A stretch of DNA of 64,000 nucleotides from Siphonodentalium dalli (Eukaryota > Mollusca > Scaphopoda > Gadilida > Siphonodentaliidae): contig CP136062.1 of NCBI GenBank assembly GCA_032622095.1, positions 164,632,590-164,696,589 on the forward strand, given 5' to 3'. The notes under the pieces were generated by a model. It was not told the DNA's origin, made no database searches, and saw only the letters and a program-made list of their open reading frames with translations. The translations under genes and the position numbers were made by a program. Every line of letters begins with the position of its first letter. Position 1 is the first letter of the stretch. Shown one piece after another: positions 24,291 to 35,692 of this stretch.

Positions 24291-25249
24291 CGTTCAATAT
24301 GGTCTACCTAATTCTGCTCCAAAAACATGTATATTGAATATATGGATGTTTATTGGGGGGAAACCGATTATTTCAATGATATTTTCATTAACTGGCATCC
24401 AAAAACCGACCTACGGGAGCGCGCTTCGCACACGACTGTTTCTTAAGTATATGTGCATATTTAATAAGTCAACAATTCGAAGCACAACAAATAAGATTGG
24501 CGGGGTCCCTTGCGCTTGCGCGATCTGTCCATCAAAACATATTTAGACATCTCAAGACACGTAAGACCCAATAACTTAATATACAGAATAGATACATCTA
24601 TTGCCTGAGTGACTAATATTTATATTTGTTACAATGGGGTCAAATAGTTGCGAAGCCAGCACCACAATTCTTTCCCTCCATAGTAAATATTAAAACAACT
24701 TAAAAAGAATTATTTATTTACCTTATATTTGGTATGGAGCGTCCTTGGTTTACTGGAGTTCAGATTGTTAACATCACGTCACCAAGTCAATTACTCGCGA
24801 AGCCACAGCCATAACTATGTCCCTCCATAGTAATTCTCAAAACAACTTCTTAAGAACAATTGACCAGGTCAGTCGCGCAATTATTGGAAGAGCCACGGTC
24901 AATCATTTTTTTTTAAACCAAATTTTACATTTAAATTATTCCTTTATTTAACCAAAAAAAAAAATTAAATGATAAAATTAACTTTTACTACTTGCTAAAT
25001 TTTATCTTTTAATTATTTCATTTAAATTTTAGACTAAAATTTAAAAATATACAGTCCCAGTATTTACAGTATACTAAGTCCAAGTCTTTATAATCTGTTG
25101 AGTGACCCCACAGTCATTTACTTGCTTTGTTAGTAATAATTTGAAGGATTACTTGTTTAAACGCAATTGTTATCAAAATATTTTATGTATTTTTTATAAT
25201 TTCTATTTATATGTAATACTATAATCTTGGTGGCGTTACCATTTCTGAC

Positions 25250-25856
25250 TATGGTTTTCTTGTTATAAGTAGTGGTTCAGCAGATATCAGCTCAATACAC
25301 TGTAGTCTTGTGTTGCCATCAGGAATTACTCGAATGTATTTATCTATAGATCTGTTCCATAGGCAGGCTACACCACCAGCTCCGGATACATCGGCATGTA
25401 GTTCATTCAGTAGGTTAAGTTCAAAGTTGTATAGCCAGTGTTCTTGTATAAGAAAAATATCAGCATGGTCTAGTAGATTCTTGAATGTTAATGCACACGA
25501 TTTGATGTTTTTGCAGTTGTATGTCAGTATGCGCAGTTCATTTTGTTTCGATGATACCGCATTTGGCTCGTTATCCGCTGTTATCTTTGGTGGTTGGAGA
25601 GGCTGTTTTCGCATAAAAAAGTCTGCTGATAGTTTGAAGATGTGGTCGCGTCTTGGGATAACACTCTTCTCCAGGTGTCGCTAATCGGAGCTACCTGTCT
25701 TACTCTACTGTGTCTATATTCTGTTCTTCCTCGTCTCCATTGACCTTGGTTTGACTGCGGTGCTGGAGGTGTATGGTAGGGTGGTTGAGGTCCTGTATGG
25801 AGGTTCATTTTGTTTTGATGTCGGAATGTTCCGATGTGTATTGGATTAATGTCCAA
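25250..25856 (-). pseudogene. LINE N-terminal region and first half of APE endonuclease
   Basis: The 25249-25614 frame has LRILTYNCKNIKS (first catalytic Asn) and FLIQEHWL (catalytic Glu), and stops after LLITRKP where the 3.7-kb insertion begins. Upstream (25581-25856) is a proline/glutamine-rich stretch in a shifted frame. The second half of this endonuclease lies at 20983-21456. Confidence 0.8.
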
Positions 25857-26190
25857 TATTGTTTGTTGAGATACGAATTAATGTGCTTGAAATGAATGAG
25901 CCGAGTGGCTTTTTTTTTGGTTATGCAGGCAATGATTCTACGTTGAACAGATTAAATTATTTTAGAGGTACATGGTCGCTGATCAGCCGATATTTGAGGA
26001 AGCGATGAATGAACTAACTTATCCCGAATACTAGGATTTTTCTTGTATGCAATTATTGCCCGTGAATCAGACAGTTCGGCGTGCTCGTCAGCGAATGACC
26101 TGAACTTATCTTTGAAAATCCCAGCCACTTCTACGTTATGTCTGTTGTATACCAGTGGGTAACACACGAATGTTTTGGGTGTCCCCAAAC
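25815..26190 (-). pseudogene. PLE tail with Penelope-linker-like peptide
   Basis: A minus-strand frame (25952-26188) encodes FADEHAELSDSRAI then YKKNPSIRDKLVHSSLP. Such a basic RDxLVxSxLP segment normally lies between the RT and GIY-YIG domains of Penelope proteins, but here it follows the GIY-YIG domain. It may be a second PLE remnant or a rearranged order. The same DNA occurs in reverse at 10062-10400. Confidence 0.5.
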
Positions 26191-29100
26191 CCGCTGATTG
26201 GTTAATACCCGTTGGTCATGGGTCTGGAGTTCCATTATCCAATATCCCTCCCTTTCTTTGCGGTGGATAACTGTTTCTTCCATAGATTCCATCACAGTGG
26301 TTTGTTCAATAGGTTGGAAACTGAAGTGCAGTCTGGCACTGTGACCGTCTACATTAAAGTGATGTGCAACATATGTGTCCTCATCATTATAAATGTCACT
26401 GGGATGCCTTTGAATTCTCTTTTTTATAGAATTTTGGGTTTCTCCAACATATTGCATTTTGCATCTCTTGCATGTGATTAGGTAAATAAGATTTTCAGAG
26501 TCACAATCCAAATTGTTGCACATTCGATAAACATTTTTGTAGAAGAAAGACGAGCCCGTGTTAAGGTAGTTAATTTTGTTCAGACTACAGACCGTTTTAG
26601 AGCAGAACTTAGAAGATCCAGAATCCAATAGGGGACGTCGAATGCTTATTTTCTTAGCTATATGTTCATTATCGTTAGATATTGTTGGGTTTTCATTTTG
26701 GAAAATAGTTTCGGACTTTATGCTGCGGAGGAACCTCTTAGAGTATCCCCGCGAGCGCAAAGTCAGGAACAGTGTATTACATGCTTGATTGAAAGATGTC
26801 AGACTGCTGCTGTTTCTGTGGAACCTGATGACTTGATTTGATTATCCCCTTGAATGTATGAGGTGGATGGAATGAATGTTTGTCCAGGAGTTAATGTGAA
26901 TCACTCGGTTTGAAAAATACATTGGTGTCGATAATTTGATTAGCTTTAAATTGTTCCCCCTTAAAAATGGTGAGGTCCAGGAAATCGATGGATGTTTCTG
27001 ATTGCGTGCATGTGAGCTTAATGTGTGGAGAGCGATCATTCAAAATATAAAAAAATTGGTCCAAATCTGCTACGGAATAAGGCCATACCAAGAAAATGTC
27101 ATCGATGTATCGTAGATATGTGAGGGGCTGTTTTTGTGGTAATTTGCTAGCGCCTCATCTCCCCACTGTACCATGAATATGGAGCTAAAGTTTGGGGCCC
27201 ACCGTTTTCCCATACCAACCCCCTTTATTTGTTGGTAAATTTCTCCGTTGAACTCAAAGTCATTGCCTTCAAGCGAAATTTTAAGAATTTCTTTCGTGGG
27301 CCGGCGGTTGTCAGAATAAAATTCAAACGCACGTTCGACCGCTGTGATGCCTTCTTCGATTGGAATATTCGTATACATTTTTTGACATCGAACGAGACCA
27401 GGAGAGCATCACTTGGGATTTTAATTTTCGGACGTTTAGCGAGTAAGTCCTCCGTGTTTTTTATGTAACTGGGGTGCCGGTTTGCGACTGGTTTTAGGAA
27501 AAAGTCAATATATCTTGAAAGATTGTATGATTCTGAATTGCAATCGCTGATGATTGGTCGTCCAGGAGGTGTGAGAGTGTATGTCCACGATTCCACGGGC
27601 TCATGTATTTTAATAGTCATATAGAATTTCTTATTTCTAGAACTGCGTTTGGCACAAAGATGTCCTAACTCCTTTCTGTCAATTATGTCTTTTTCATAAA
27701 GTTTGTTGATAACATCGTTGAATTTTTTTATATTTTTCGGCCAAATAACTGAATCTATCTTTTATAAAATTCTACATTGTTTAACTGACGTAAAGCCTCT
27801 TTGATATAATTTTCTCTGGACATAATTACCCACGCAGAGCCTTTATCGGCGGGTTTGATAACAATTTTCCTATTCTTTCTAAATTTAAACAGAGCCCGCC
27901 GTTCTGAAGCCCTTAATTCTTTCTGTTACATTTGAGCGGCCTCTGACAATTGCCGGGTCAGCATTTTTGTCGTCTGGGACCCAGCCCGTCTTGTCTTTGA
28001 AAGGTTTATGAGCTTCATTCGAATACCTAAATTTGTCAAAGAGGCACGTTTTCGGAAAAAACGTGTGACCCGGATTTGAACCGTTCAGTTCATTGGTCAC
28101 CTTGTGGTCCTTAAAGAACGATGGTTCAAATTCCTGGACAGTTTCGTCATCCACAAATCTCATTTTTGTTCTGTCAAAATCGGCTGGTGTGGGTACAAAC
28201 GCCAACCATATCCTGTATAATCGATTGGCAGTCGCTTCATTCCAGTGAACCTCCTCAGATTTAGGATTTTTTGAAACGCACGTTTTGAAAAGATGGGAGG
28301 GTGCTTTCGGAAGTAATGTAATTTTATCCTTTTTTCTGACCGAAACTGCTCGATTAATTTCGTCTATTGTGCGTTTGTGGTCTGGCCGAAGTTCCTTAGA
28401 ATAGTTGAGCTCCGTGAAATAAATTTGTGATTTGGGGAATGCTCTATTGGTTGCGCTCAACATGTTACTTACACAACGTCCCATGGATGATTGAGGTTCA
28501 CTGCGGTCGTTAATTCCAATATTCAAAATGATTTTTTCTGGATGGGACAAGCCCTTGTAATTTGAAGCCATGCTCCGAAAATCAGAAAGTTTGGCACCTG
28601 GGTAACATTCAATCTGGATGTCAGAGTGACAGTCCGGGTTTATGCGCGAAAGGTTGGAGGCGTCCCATAGAAGTATCCTCCTCGTTACATTTGGTAGAGT
28701 CCATTTTTGTTTGGGGCCGAAATTTCCAAAATTTTGATGATGTGGGATCATAATTATTTGTTTGATTCCGCCGAGGTGATTTCTCACCCGAGGGTTGTGT
28801 ATGAGATGATATTGGTGATGTGATATTATTTGCAGCCAGTGAAGATGGGCTGGTTCTTACATCTGGTCGTGTGTTCACTACAGGTGGAGTAGGTGATTGT
28901 CGTTGCCGCTTCCCTGCAGTAGAGCATAACGGTGTCTCCAGGACCTCGTTAGCTTTACTATCAGTGGGGTCGCAAGTGACTTTGGCCAAAACTGCTCGAA
29001 TGAGCTGAGAGTTGTTGACGTGAGTTTTTGCTTGTAGTTCTTGCGCCCCCATTTGATAGCAATGGATTTGGCACGAGCAAAGTCTAAGTCGCCGGTGCTT

Positions 29101-29421
29101 AAGGCAGTGGCAACCTTGACCTTTATCGAGTTAATTTGCCGCATGTAGTGACTCAGTGTATGCTCTATCATATTCCAGGCCCAGTTTTCCGTTTGTATTG
29201 CATGTCTAAGTCTGAGTTTTTGAGTGGAGTTTTAAAGTCCGACACTAGGCCGGGCACATTGCTGTTAAGAACATTTGGGAGGATTTTGTTTGCCAAAGCA
29301 TCCTCCAGAAATGCCAAATGGTGCATGCATTGTAATACAGGGTACAGCAACTTAACCAACTGCTCGAAAGCCACGTAGTTGATCTTTTTTGCGTTTTCTT
29401 TATAGAGGCCTTATGGGCCAT
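26131..29421 (-). pseudogene. Near-full Penelope-like element: SGNH-like domain, RT and GIY-YIG endonuclease
   Basis: Read from the right: the N-terminal part from MAHKAS (ATG at 29421), broken by several shifts to 28621. An open frame 28787-27885 then has ILLWDASNLSRI (Gly of GAS replaced by Asp), IILNIGINDRS and EVHWNEATANRL, running directly into LAFVPTPADFDRTKM of the RT N terminus. After a frame break near 27885 come PPGRPIISDCNS, VSFDVKK, GVGMGKRWAPNF, an LDD-region in a shifted frame, and finally a GIY-YIG domain (26131-26500): LIYLITCKRCKMQYVGET, SIKKRIQRH and HHFNVDGHS. GIY-YIG is the nuclease of canonical Penelope elements. Many frameshifts make it dead. The fusion of SGNH and RT arose by a deletion relative to the left copy. 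Confidence 0.88.
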
Positions 29422-29639
29422 ACTGTTCAGCAATGATTTGAATTTTGAGCCAAGATACGGACTGTGAGTGATGCTATGATAGATGATGGAATGGTGTATG
29501 ATAGATGATGTACATAAAATGTATACACAATAAAAAAAGAGAAAGAAATATAAAACAAATACCTTAAGAAAATAATAATTTGAACGTGAAGAAAATACCT
29601 GAAGTCTGAGAAATAAACACAAATAATCCAAATGAGTCG

Positions 29640-30650
29640 AAAAAAGCAAAGTCACACTGTTGTTATAATCATTTGGGCCAATTCTACAGTGCGGTTACGC
29701 CCTTAATTGACAAAGTCATGGGTTGAAGTTGGACTACATTGACCGTTGTGTAATAAAAGGACCACACGCAGTTCGAAATACTGGTGATATGGGTCATCAC
29801 GAAATTCTGAATATCGTGATAGTTCAAAATATGATGGTTATAGTAAATTGGCGCACATTCTAGGGTGCGGAAACGCCCTTAATTGAGACAATCATGGGTT
29901 GAAGTTGGACTACATTGATCGTTGTGTAATAAAAGAACCACACGCAGTTCGAATTACTGGTGATATGGGTCATCACGAACTTGTGAATATCGTGATAGGC
30001 CAAAATATGATGGTTATAGTCATTTTGGCCCATTCTACAGCGCGGATACGCCCTTTATTGAGACAATCATGGGGTGAAGATGGCCTAAATTGACCGTTGT
30101 GTAATAAAAGGACCACACGCAGATATGGGTCATCACGAACTTATATCGTGATAGGCCAAAATATTATGGTTATAGTCATTCGGGCCCATTCTACAGTGCG
30201 CATACGTCACTAATTGACTCAATTTTGGGTTGAAGTTGGACTACATTGATCGTTGTGTAATAAAATGACCACACGTAGTTCGAAATACTGTTGATATGGG
30301 TCATCGCGAACTTGTGAATATCGTGATAGGTCAAAATATGATGGTTATAGTCATTCGGGCCCATTTTACTGTGGCGATGTGCCCTTAATTGATACAATTA
30401 TTTGTTGAATTTGGACACTGGGGATAATTGTGTAATAATGTGACCACTCCCAGTTGAATATCGGGTGATATGGGTCATCACGAGCTTTGCCAACATACGA
30501 TGGCTATATTCAATTGATTCCATTTTGCAGTCCGGATACGCCATTAATTAAAACAAATATATGTTAAAGTTAGATTCCGGTGGTCAGAAATTGATCACAT
30601 TGAGTTCTCGATTGTGATATGGGTCATGGAAAACTCTGTGAAACCCATTA
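29640..30650. repeat. ~170-bp tandem satellite, right arm (inverted to 9252-10060)
   Basis: Units carry aatatgatggttatagt (about 29830, 30005, 30172, 30338; 165-176-base period) and gtgtaataaaaggaccacacg. The order and the diverged end units mirror the left arm in reverse. Confidence 0.8.
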
Positions 30651-30697
30651 CTGGTATATTAATTTGAGCCAATTATACAGTGTGAATACTCCTTTAA

Positions 30698-31027
30698 CCT
30701 CTTCGCTGCTAAATGACGTTATGACGTCGTGTGCTGGGCTGTTGACGTTATTGCCATTTTCCAATGGGAAAATATAGCGGGAATGTCTCAAGAACCATAA
30801 AACTGACTCAGCTGAAAGGCTATTATCGTTCACTATCGTGGAACATCATACACCGTTTGAAACGTCGAGATACAGTTATTCCGATGCACTAATCTCCGAG
30901 TTCCAGTTTTGTATAATGGCCTACTGCTGGTGTGCTGAAGAAGGTCCGTAGTACCTACGGACCATATAGCACACGGCGTGCACTTTAATGTCCGTAATAG
31001 TTACGGACGTCATAGCAGCGAAGAGGT
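30698..31027. mobile_element. piggyBac-type MITE with TTAA duplication
   Basis: This is a 330-bp element with inverted ends cctcttcgctgct and agcagcgaagagg, flanked by TTAA at 30694-30697 and 31028-31031. The left satellite arm has the empty site at 9330-9333 (cccttaaagg, matching in reverse). TTAA duplication and the CCTnTTnGCTGC-like end suggest the piggyBac superfamily. No transposase is encoded. Confidence 0.85.
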
Positions 31028-31262
31028 TAAGGGACACACTAATGTGTTGTATAGCTGGACAATGGACATCTTCGTGTAACAATACGGCTACATCCAGTTC
31101 GAAATCTGATGATTTGAGCCATCACGATTTGGCGAAACCAATGCAATACAAATAAGATGCGCATTTGTTCTAACTTCCAACATCAGTTAACTGTTAGTTT
31201 CATGTGCTTGCTGGTCAGCACCACGGATGAAATTCAAATCAACCAAAACCGGACTATTTGTA
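31028..31262. repeat. Satellite continuation and fragment of the 309-bp unit, inverted
   Basis: It continues the satellite after the piggyBac-type MITE and passes into ccaacatcagttaactgtt...caaccaaaaccggact, the reverse of the 309-bp unit at 8333-9251. Confidence 0.8.
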
Positions 31263-31295
31263 CTTTGCACTTTGAACGATCAGTGGTTAATGAGC

Positions 31296-31299
31296 GAAT

Positions 31300-31371
<72 letters not shown>

Positions 31372-31990
31372 AGAGAGAGAGAAAGAGAGAGAGCGAGAGA
31401 GAGAGAGAGAGACATACGACAGAGGGAGAGGGAGAGAGAGAGAGAGATAGAGAGATACATAGGCCCGAGTCCCAGATTATCGATCGAGAATAACCCGGAT
31501 TTGCGTTCCGGAACTGAGTCAAGACGACATGTATGCACACGCGCCGCGTTTCGAATGATCAGCGGCTAACGAAAGAACCGGAGATACACATATATATATA
31601 TAGAGACAGACAGACAGACAGCCAGACAGAGGGAAATAGAGTTGGAAAGAGACAGAGACACGAGTCCCAGATAATCAATCGAGAATAAGCCGGTTTCGAT
31701 TACCGGATTTGACCCAAGTCGATTGGAGCGAGGGAGACAGACAGAGTGAGAGAGAGAATGTGTGTGAGAGAGTGAGAGAATGAGAGAACGAAAGAGAGAG
31801 TGAGACAGAAGGGGACAGAGACCCGAGTCCCAGATTGTCAATCGTGATTCCCGGATTTGAACCAAGTCGATTTGTATGTACCGGGACTCATGAAAGAACG
31901 AGAGAGAGAGCGAGAGAGAGAGAGAGAGAGAGAAGGGGGAGACAGACATACAGCTTGAGTGAGAGACAGAGAGCGAATTGCTCGCGTTCC
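31296..31990. repeat. (GA)n tract with a minisatellite
   Basis: Long GA runs alternate with three copies of a ~60-base sequence starting cgagtcccagat (near 31465, 31662 and 31823), each carrying cgagaataa-like and cggatttg. The Ser/Leu-rich minus-strand ORFs are artefacts of GA. Confidence 0.9.
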
Positions 31991-32039
31991 ATCTTGGTTG
32001 TTGTCACATTGCAACTACATCAGATATTTAAATATGCAT

Positions 32040-32112
32040 GTTATGTCGAGATCTCGAGATAATATGTCGAGATATCGAGATAATTATGTCGAGATCTCGA
32101 GATAATATATGT
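32040..32112. repeat. Palindromic tcgagatctcgagata tandem repeat
   Basis: The unit atgtcgagatctcgagata is repeated about three times with a two-base variant (tcgagatatcgaga). Each unit is a palindrome. Confidence 0.85.
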
Positions 32113-32271
32113 ATTGAGCCTATGTCGCAAATCAGCCACCGTATACTACTCCATAATCTGAATTCAGATTCTGTATCCAGATTCCCACGGAATAACGACT
32201 CAGAGGTTTGAGAACAAGCATATTACCCGAACAATGAATTTTATCAATCCAAAACCACTGGATTCAAGCTT

Positions 32272-32790
32272 ATCCACGGCAGAATTATGGGTAACTTTTC
32301 AGGATTTAGCTCGGGGGAGCTTTCCGATGAATGGCAACAAGCCATATTCCGACTAAATCCTGAAAAGTTACCCATAATTCTGCTGTGGTTAAGCAGTTGA
32401 TTAATTAGGGCATTACTGTACACATATAATGATCCATCCCTTAAAGGGACCCAATGCACTCACAGTGGGTAAATATGTAAAAGTTAAAAAAGTATGTAGA
32501 AACAGCACCAAGAAGAACATTGCTAAGATAAACTTTGTTGGAGAGCTTTTCGACGAATGGCAACAAGCCATATTACCGACTAAATCCTGAAAAGTTACCC
32601 ATAATTCTGCTGTGGTTAAGCAGTTGATTAATTAGGGCATTACTGTACATATATAATGATCCATCCCTTAAAGGGACCCAATGCACTCACATTGGGTAAA
32701 TATGTAAAAGTAAAAAAAAAGTATGTAGAAACAGCACCAAGAAAAACATTGGGAAGATAAACTTTGTTGTTTTTTAAATATTGATAGCTC
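32272..32790. mobile_element. Mariner-like MITE relative, tandemly duplicated
   Basis: The first part has inverted arms (cagaattatgggtaactttt and its reverse) and the right end gggcattactg followed by TA, as in the MITEs at 23895-24290. A ~227-base segment from atggcaacaagcc through aagataaactttgttg is then repeated (32331 and 32557), carrying a second right arm that ends at 32645. Confidence 0.75.
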
Positions 32791-33304
32791 TCCAATAATG
32801 AAATTTCATGTGTTGAAACCACTGTCTTGTAAAGAAAACTGTTTCAGTCATTTGTCAGCAACAATCACTAATCGAGTAGTAAGAACAAATATTTCAGTCT
32901 AAATATGATTTTCAGAATATTTCTCAATGCAATGTATACTGTTATGTTTTGATTAAACTTCAGTATCTTATAAATTGAACTTTGATCAATAATGCCACTG
33001 CAACAGTAATGTTTATATAACTATGGTTTCGATAGGCGAAATCTCATTATTGGAGAGTTATTAATAATGAAAATCTATTATTACATTTATTTGTCTATGA
33101 TAGTTGATTTACAGACTTTTTTATAAAATTAATGCTAATTCGCATGAACCAACTGTGAAAGACTTGAGTCCTTTTAAGTTTATGGATGTTGATATACAAG
33201 CAGAGAAACAATCTAAGGTTCATTTGTAAAAAAAATGTTCAAATAAGTTCAACAAATGCCGAAAAGGCTGGGTTTTTTTTACCTCATCTGTTGAACATTC
33301 CAAG

Positions 33305-33715
33305 CAAGTCTGCAAATAGCGTATCTGTCATTCGCAGAATGAGGTCCCAAGATGGTGAATTTAGTGATACCATCCCGCATAGCGGGCTAGCATCACCAAC
33401 TTCACCCTCTGGAGACCTCATTCTGATTAGGCATCATATTACGGGATGTATCTATAGTCTCAATTTAACATTATTTTTAGTTACGTTTTCCCTCTTGGGA
33501 AGTTTCTATATCCCCTAATTTGCAGAAGATAAAATGCATAATCGACGTGCCCAATGGCTGAATATCACCATCTTCAACTGGGGAACTTCAATCTGATCCT
33601 AGTTCGAGGGCCTAAGGAGAATGAGGTATAGCATCACTGATGCGGGATAGCATCACTGAATTCACCCTCTGGGGACCTCATTCTGCAAATGACAGACACG
33701 CTATTTGCAGGCTTG
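33305..33715. mobile_element. hAT-type MITE with 8-bp duplication
   Basis: The ends caagtctgcaaatagc and gctatttgcaggcttg are inverted, and the similarity continues for ~90 bases through gcagaatgaggtcccc. The same 8 bases attccaag flank both sides (33297-33304 and 33716-33723). At 411 bp it is too short to code. The duplication length points to hAT. Confidence 0.85.
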
Positions 33716-34137
33716 ATTCCAAGAAATGAATGAGAATCAACGATAATTTATCAAATGGATAATTTGCAGGTTTGATGAATGCAAACTGCAGTTAAGAGAA
33801 TCACAAATTCGTGTCAAATATGCCTCTTACATCAAGAAAAGTTGACAAAGTTATAATGGTGTGTGTGAAACTTCACGGACCTGCATAAAAATGATATCAG
33901 ATGCTAATTTTGTTCAGACACTAAAAGAATACATGTGCCTTTTAGACAAACTGTAAGTTAAACATTTCATGATGGGAGCTGTGCTGGTGCAGCATTAAAG
34001 ATCCAATGTCAGTATATTCTCTTAAATATGCGAGTCTCCCATAGGGTGCCTCGCATATATAAGAGAATGCACTGGCTTATAGCTTCAAGGTAAATTTAGT
34101 TAGGCCAATGTATTATCTTATATATATATACTCTCCT

Positions 34138-34404
34138 AAATTCACTATTAAGGCGACCGTCTCTACTAAATAACGTGAATTATGACCATGGCCGTTATTT
34201 CGTTAATATTATAGTTAGGAGGTCATATTCACGAAATAACGGTCATCTTATTACACATGCGCATAAATACTTCCGCCTAGTGCGGACGAAAATTTTCTAA
34301 AAAATCTGATTTCGTCGCCTTTAGGGGAAGAAACTTATGATGACAGTAAATGGTCAACTTAAGTTCATCGAACAAAAGAAGCGGTCGCCTTAATAGTGAA
34401 TTTT
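34138..34404. mobile_element. Small element with ~20-bp inverted ends
   Basis: attcactattaaggcgaccg on the left and cggtcgccttaatagtgaat on the right are perfect inverted copies. A further inverted pair inside (gttatttcgttaat / cacgaaataacgg) suggests a nested hairpin. Flanking aatt may be the duplication or part of the end. Confidence 0.65.
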
Positions 34405-34899
34405 GATATATATATAGCGAGATACCCTATGCATCAAATTTCGTCCGTAAAAATCCGCCAGTTTAACCCGATTTGATTTCCACTCAAGTATATAAACGCG
34501 CCTCATATACACACGCTCATTAATTATCAAGTTTCAACGTGAAGGTAAATTACCATCGGTGCCCGAGATATCGCCAAGACGTCTGAAACAGTCAAATGCA
34601 TCGGCCGGTTAAGCGTTAACGTGATCTAACGTTGTGACATCTAACGACGTCATAGAAGTTACGCATTGTTTTTATCCTGATGGAAGATAGTACCACTTCT
34701 TCTTGATAATTGAGGCAGATAACTAACACGGATACATACGCATTATATATCGTTGGAAAGAGGTAACACGAAAGATTATCACAGTGTCATTATTATGACT
34801 GGCATTTTATTATTCGCGCTGTTTCGAATCGATTTGTAAGCACCGAACTCAAATGAAAGTGCCGTAACACAGCGTAAAAACAGATTTGACCTCGGCACG

Positions 34900-35646
34900 A
34901 GAACAGCTGACCTCGGATCTGAAAATCAATAGGCCTATGTCACCCCCCGGCCGAAAATACCCCCACATACCAAGTTTCATTGAAATCGGGTCGGCTGTTT
35001 TCGAGTTCATCGATTACACACACACACACACACCCACACAAACACACCCTCAGATCTTCCAAAATATATAATAGACTAGCCGATGAACCCGACGTTGTCC
35101 GGGCTATTCAAAAAACAAATTTCAAGTCGATAGCTCCACCCGTTTCCGAGATCTGGTATGCGCATGCGCGAAGCTGGCGTCGCACGGACTCGGCGACCGA
35201 TAAAATTCGTATCCGGGGCAAGATACATTCACATACCAAATTTCAAGTCGATAGCTCCACCCGTTTCCGAGATCTGGTCTGCGCATGCGCGAAGCTGGTG
35301 CCGCACGGGCTCGGCGACCCGATAAAATTCGTATCCGGGGCAAGATACATTCACATAGCAAATTTCAAGTCGATAGCTCCACCCGTTTCCGAGATCTCGT
35401 CTGCGCATGCGCGAAGCTGGCGTCGCACGGGCTCGGCGACCCGATAAAATTCGTATCCGGGGCAAGGTACATTCACATAGCAAATTTCAAGTCGATAGCT
35501 CCACCCGTTTCCGAGATCTCGTCTGCGCATGCGCTGCACGGGCGCCACACGGGCTCGCCAATACGACAACGACGACCGCCTGGTCAAACTACACACACGT
35601 ACCAAGTTTCGTCCCGATCGGTCGAGAATCGTAGATTTGTATTAAT

Positions 35647-35692
<46 letters not shown>

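Larger units (their letters stand above)
21506..25251. mobile_element. 3.7-kb composite insertion in the LINE endonuclease
   Basis: Flanking tggtttt is present on both sides (21499-21505 and 25252-25258). Removing the insert rejoins the endonuclease between ITRKP and the residues before GGVISVYMP. The interior is non-coding: three sets of degenerate tandem repeats, a tandem array of palindromic MITEs, and ~950 bases of AT-rich sequence with nothing I recognise (24291-25251). Terminal inverted repeats are not evident. Confidence 0.65.
18165..25860 (-). mobile_element. Minus-strand LINE, split by a 3.7-kb insertion
   Basis: The 5' part is at 25250-25860 and the rest at 18165-21505. The 3' end runs into a short tail reading gaagaagaagtaagtaagt on the minus strand, directly abutting the truncated PLE RT at 18160. 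The 5' end abuts the tail of the minus-strand PLE near 25860. The element sits at the centre of the inverted PLE pair. Confidence 0.7.

Noticed and set aside
31280-31949. Minus-strand ORFs of up to 127 codons rich in Ser-Leu
   Set aside because: They translate a (GA)n microsatellite and have no other content.
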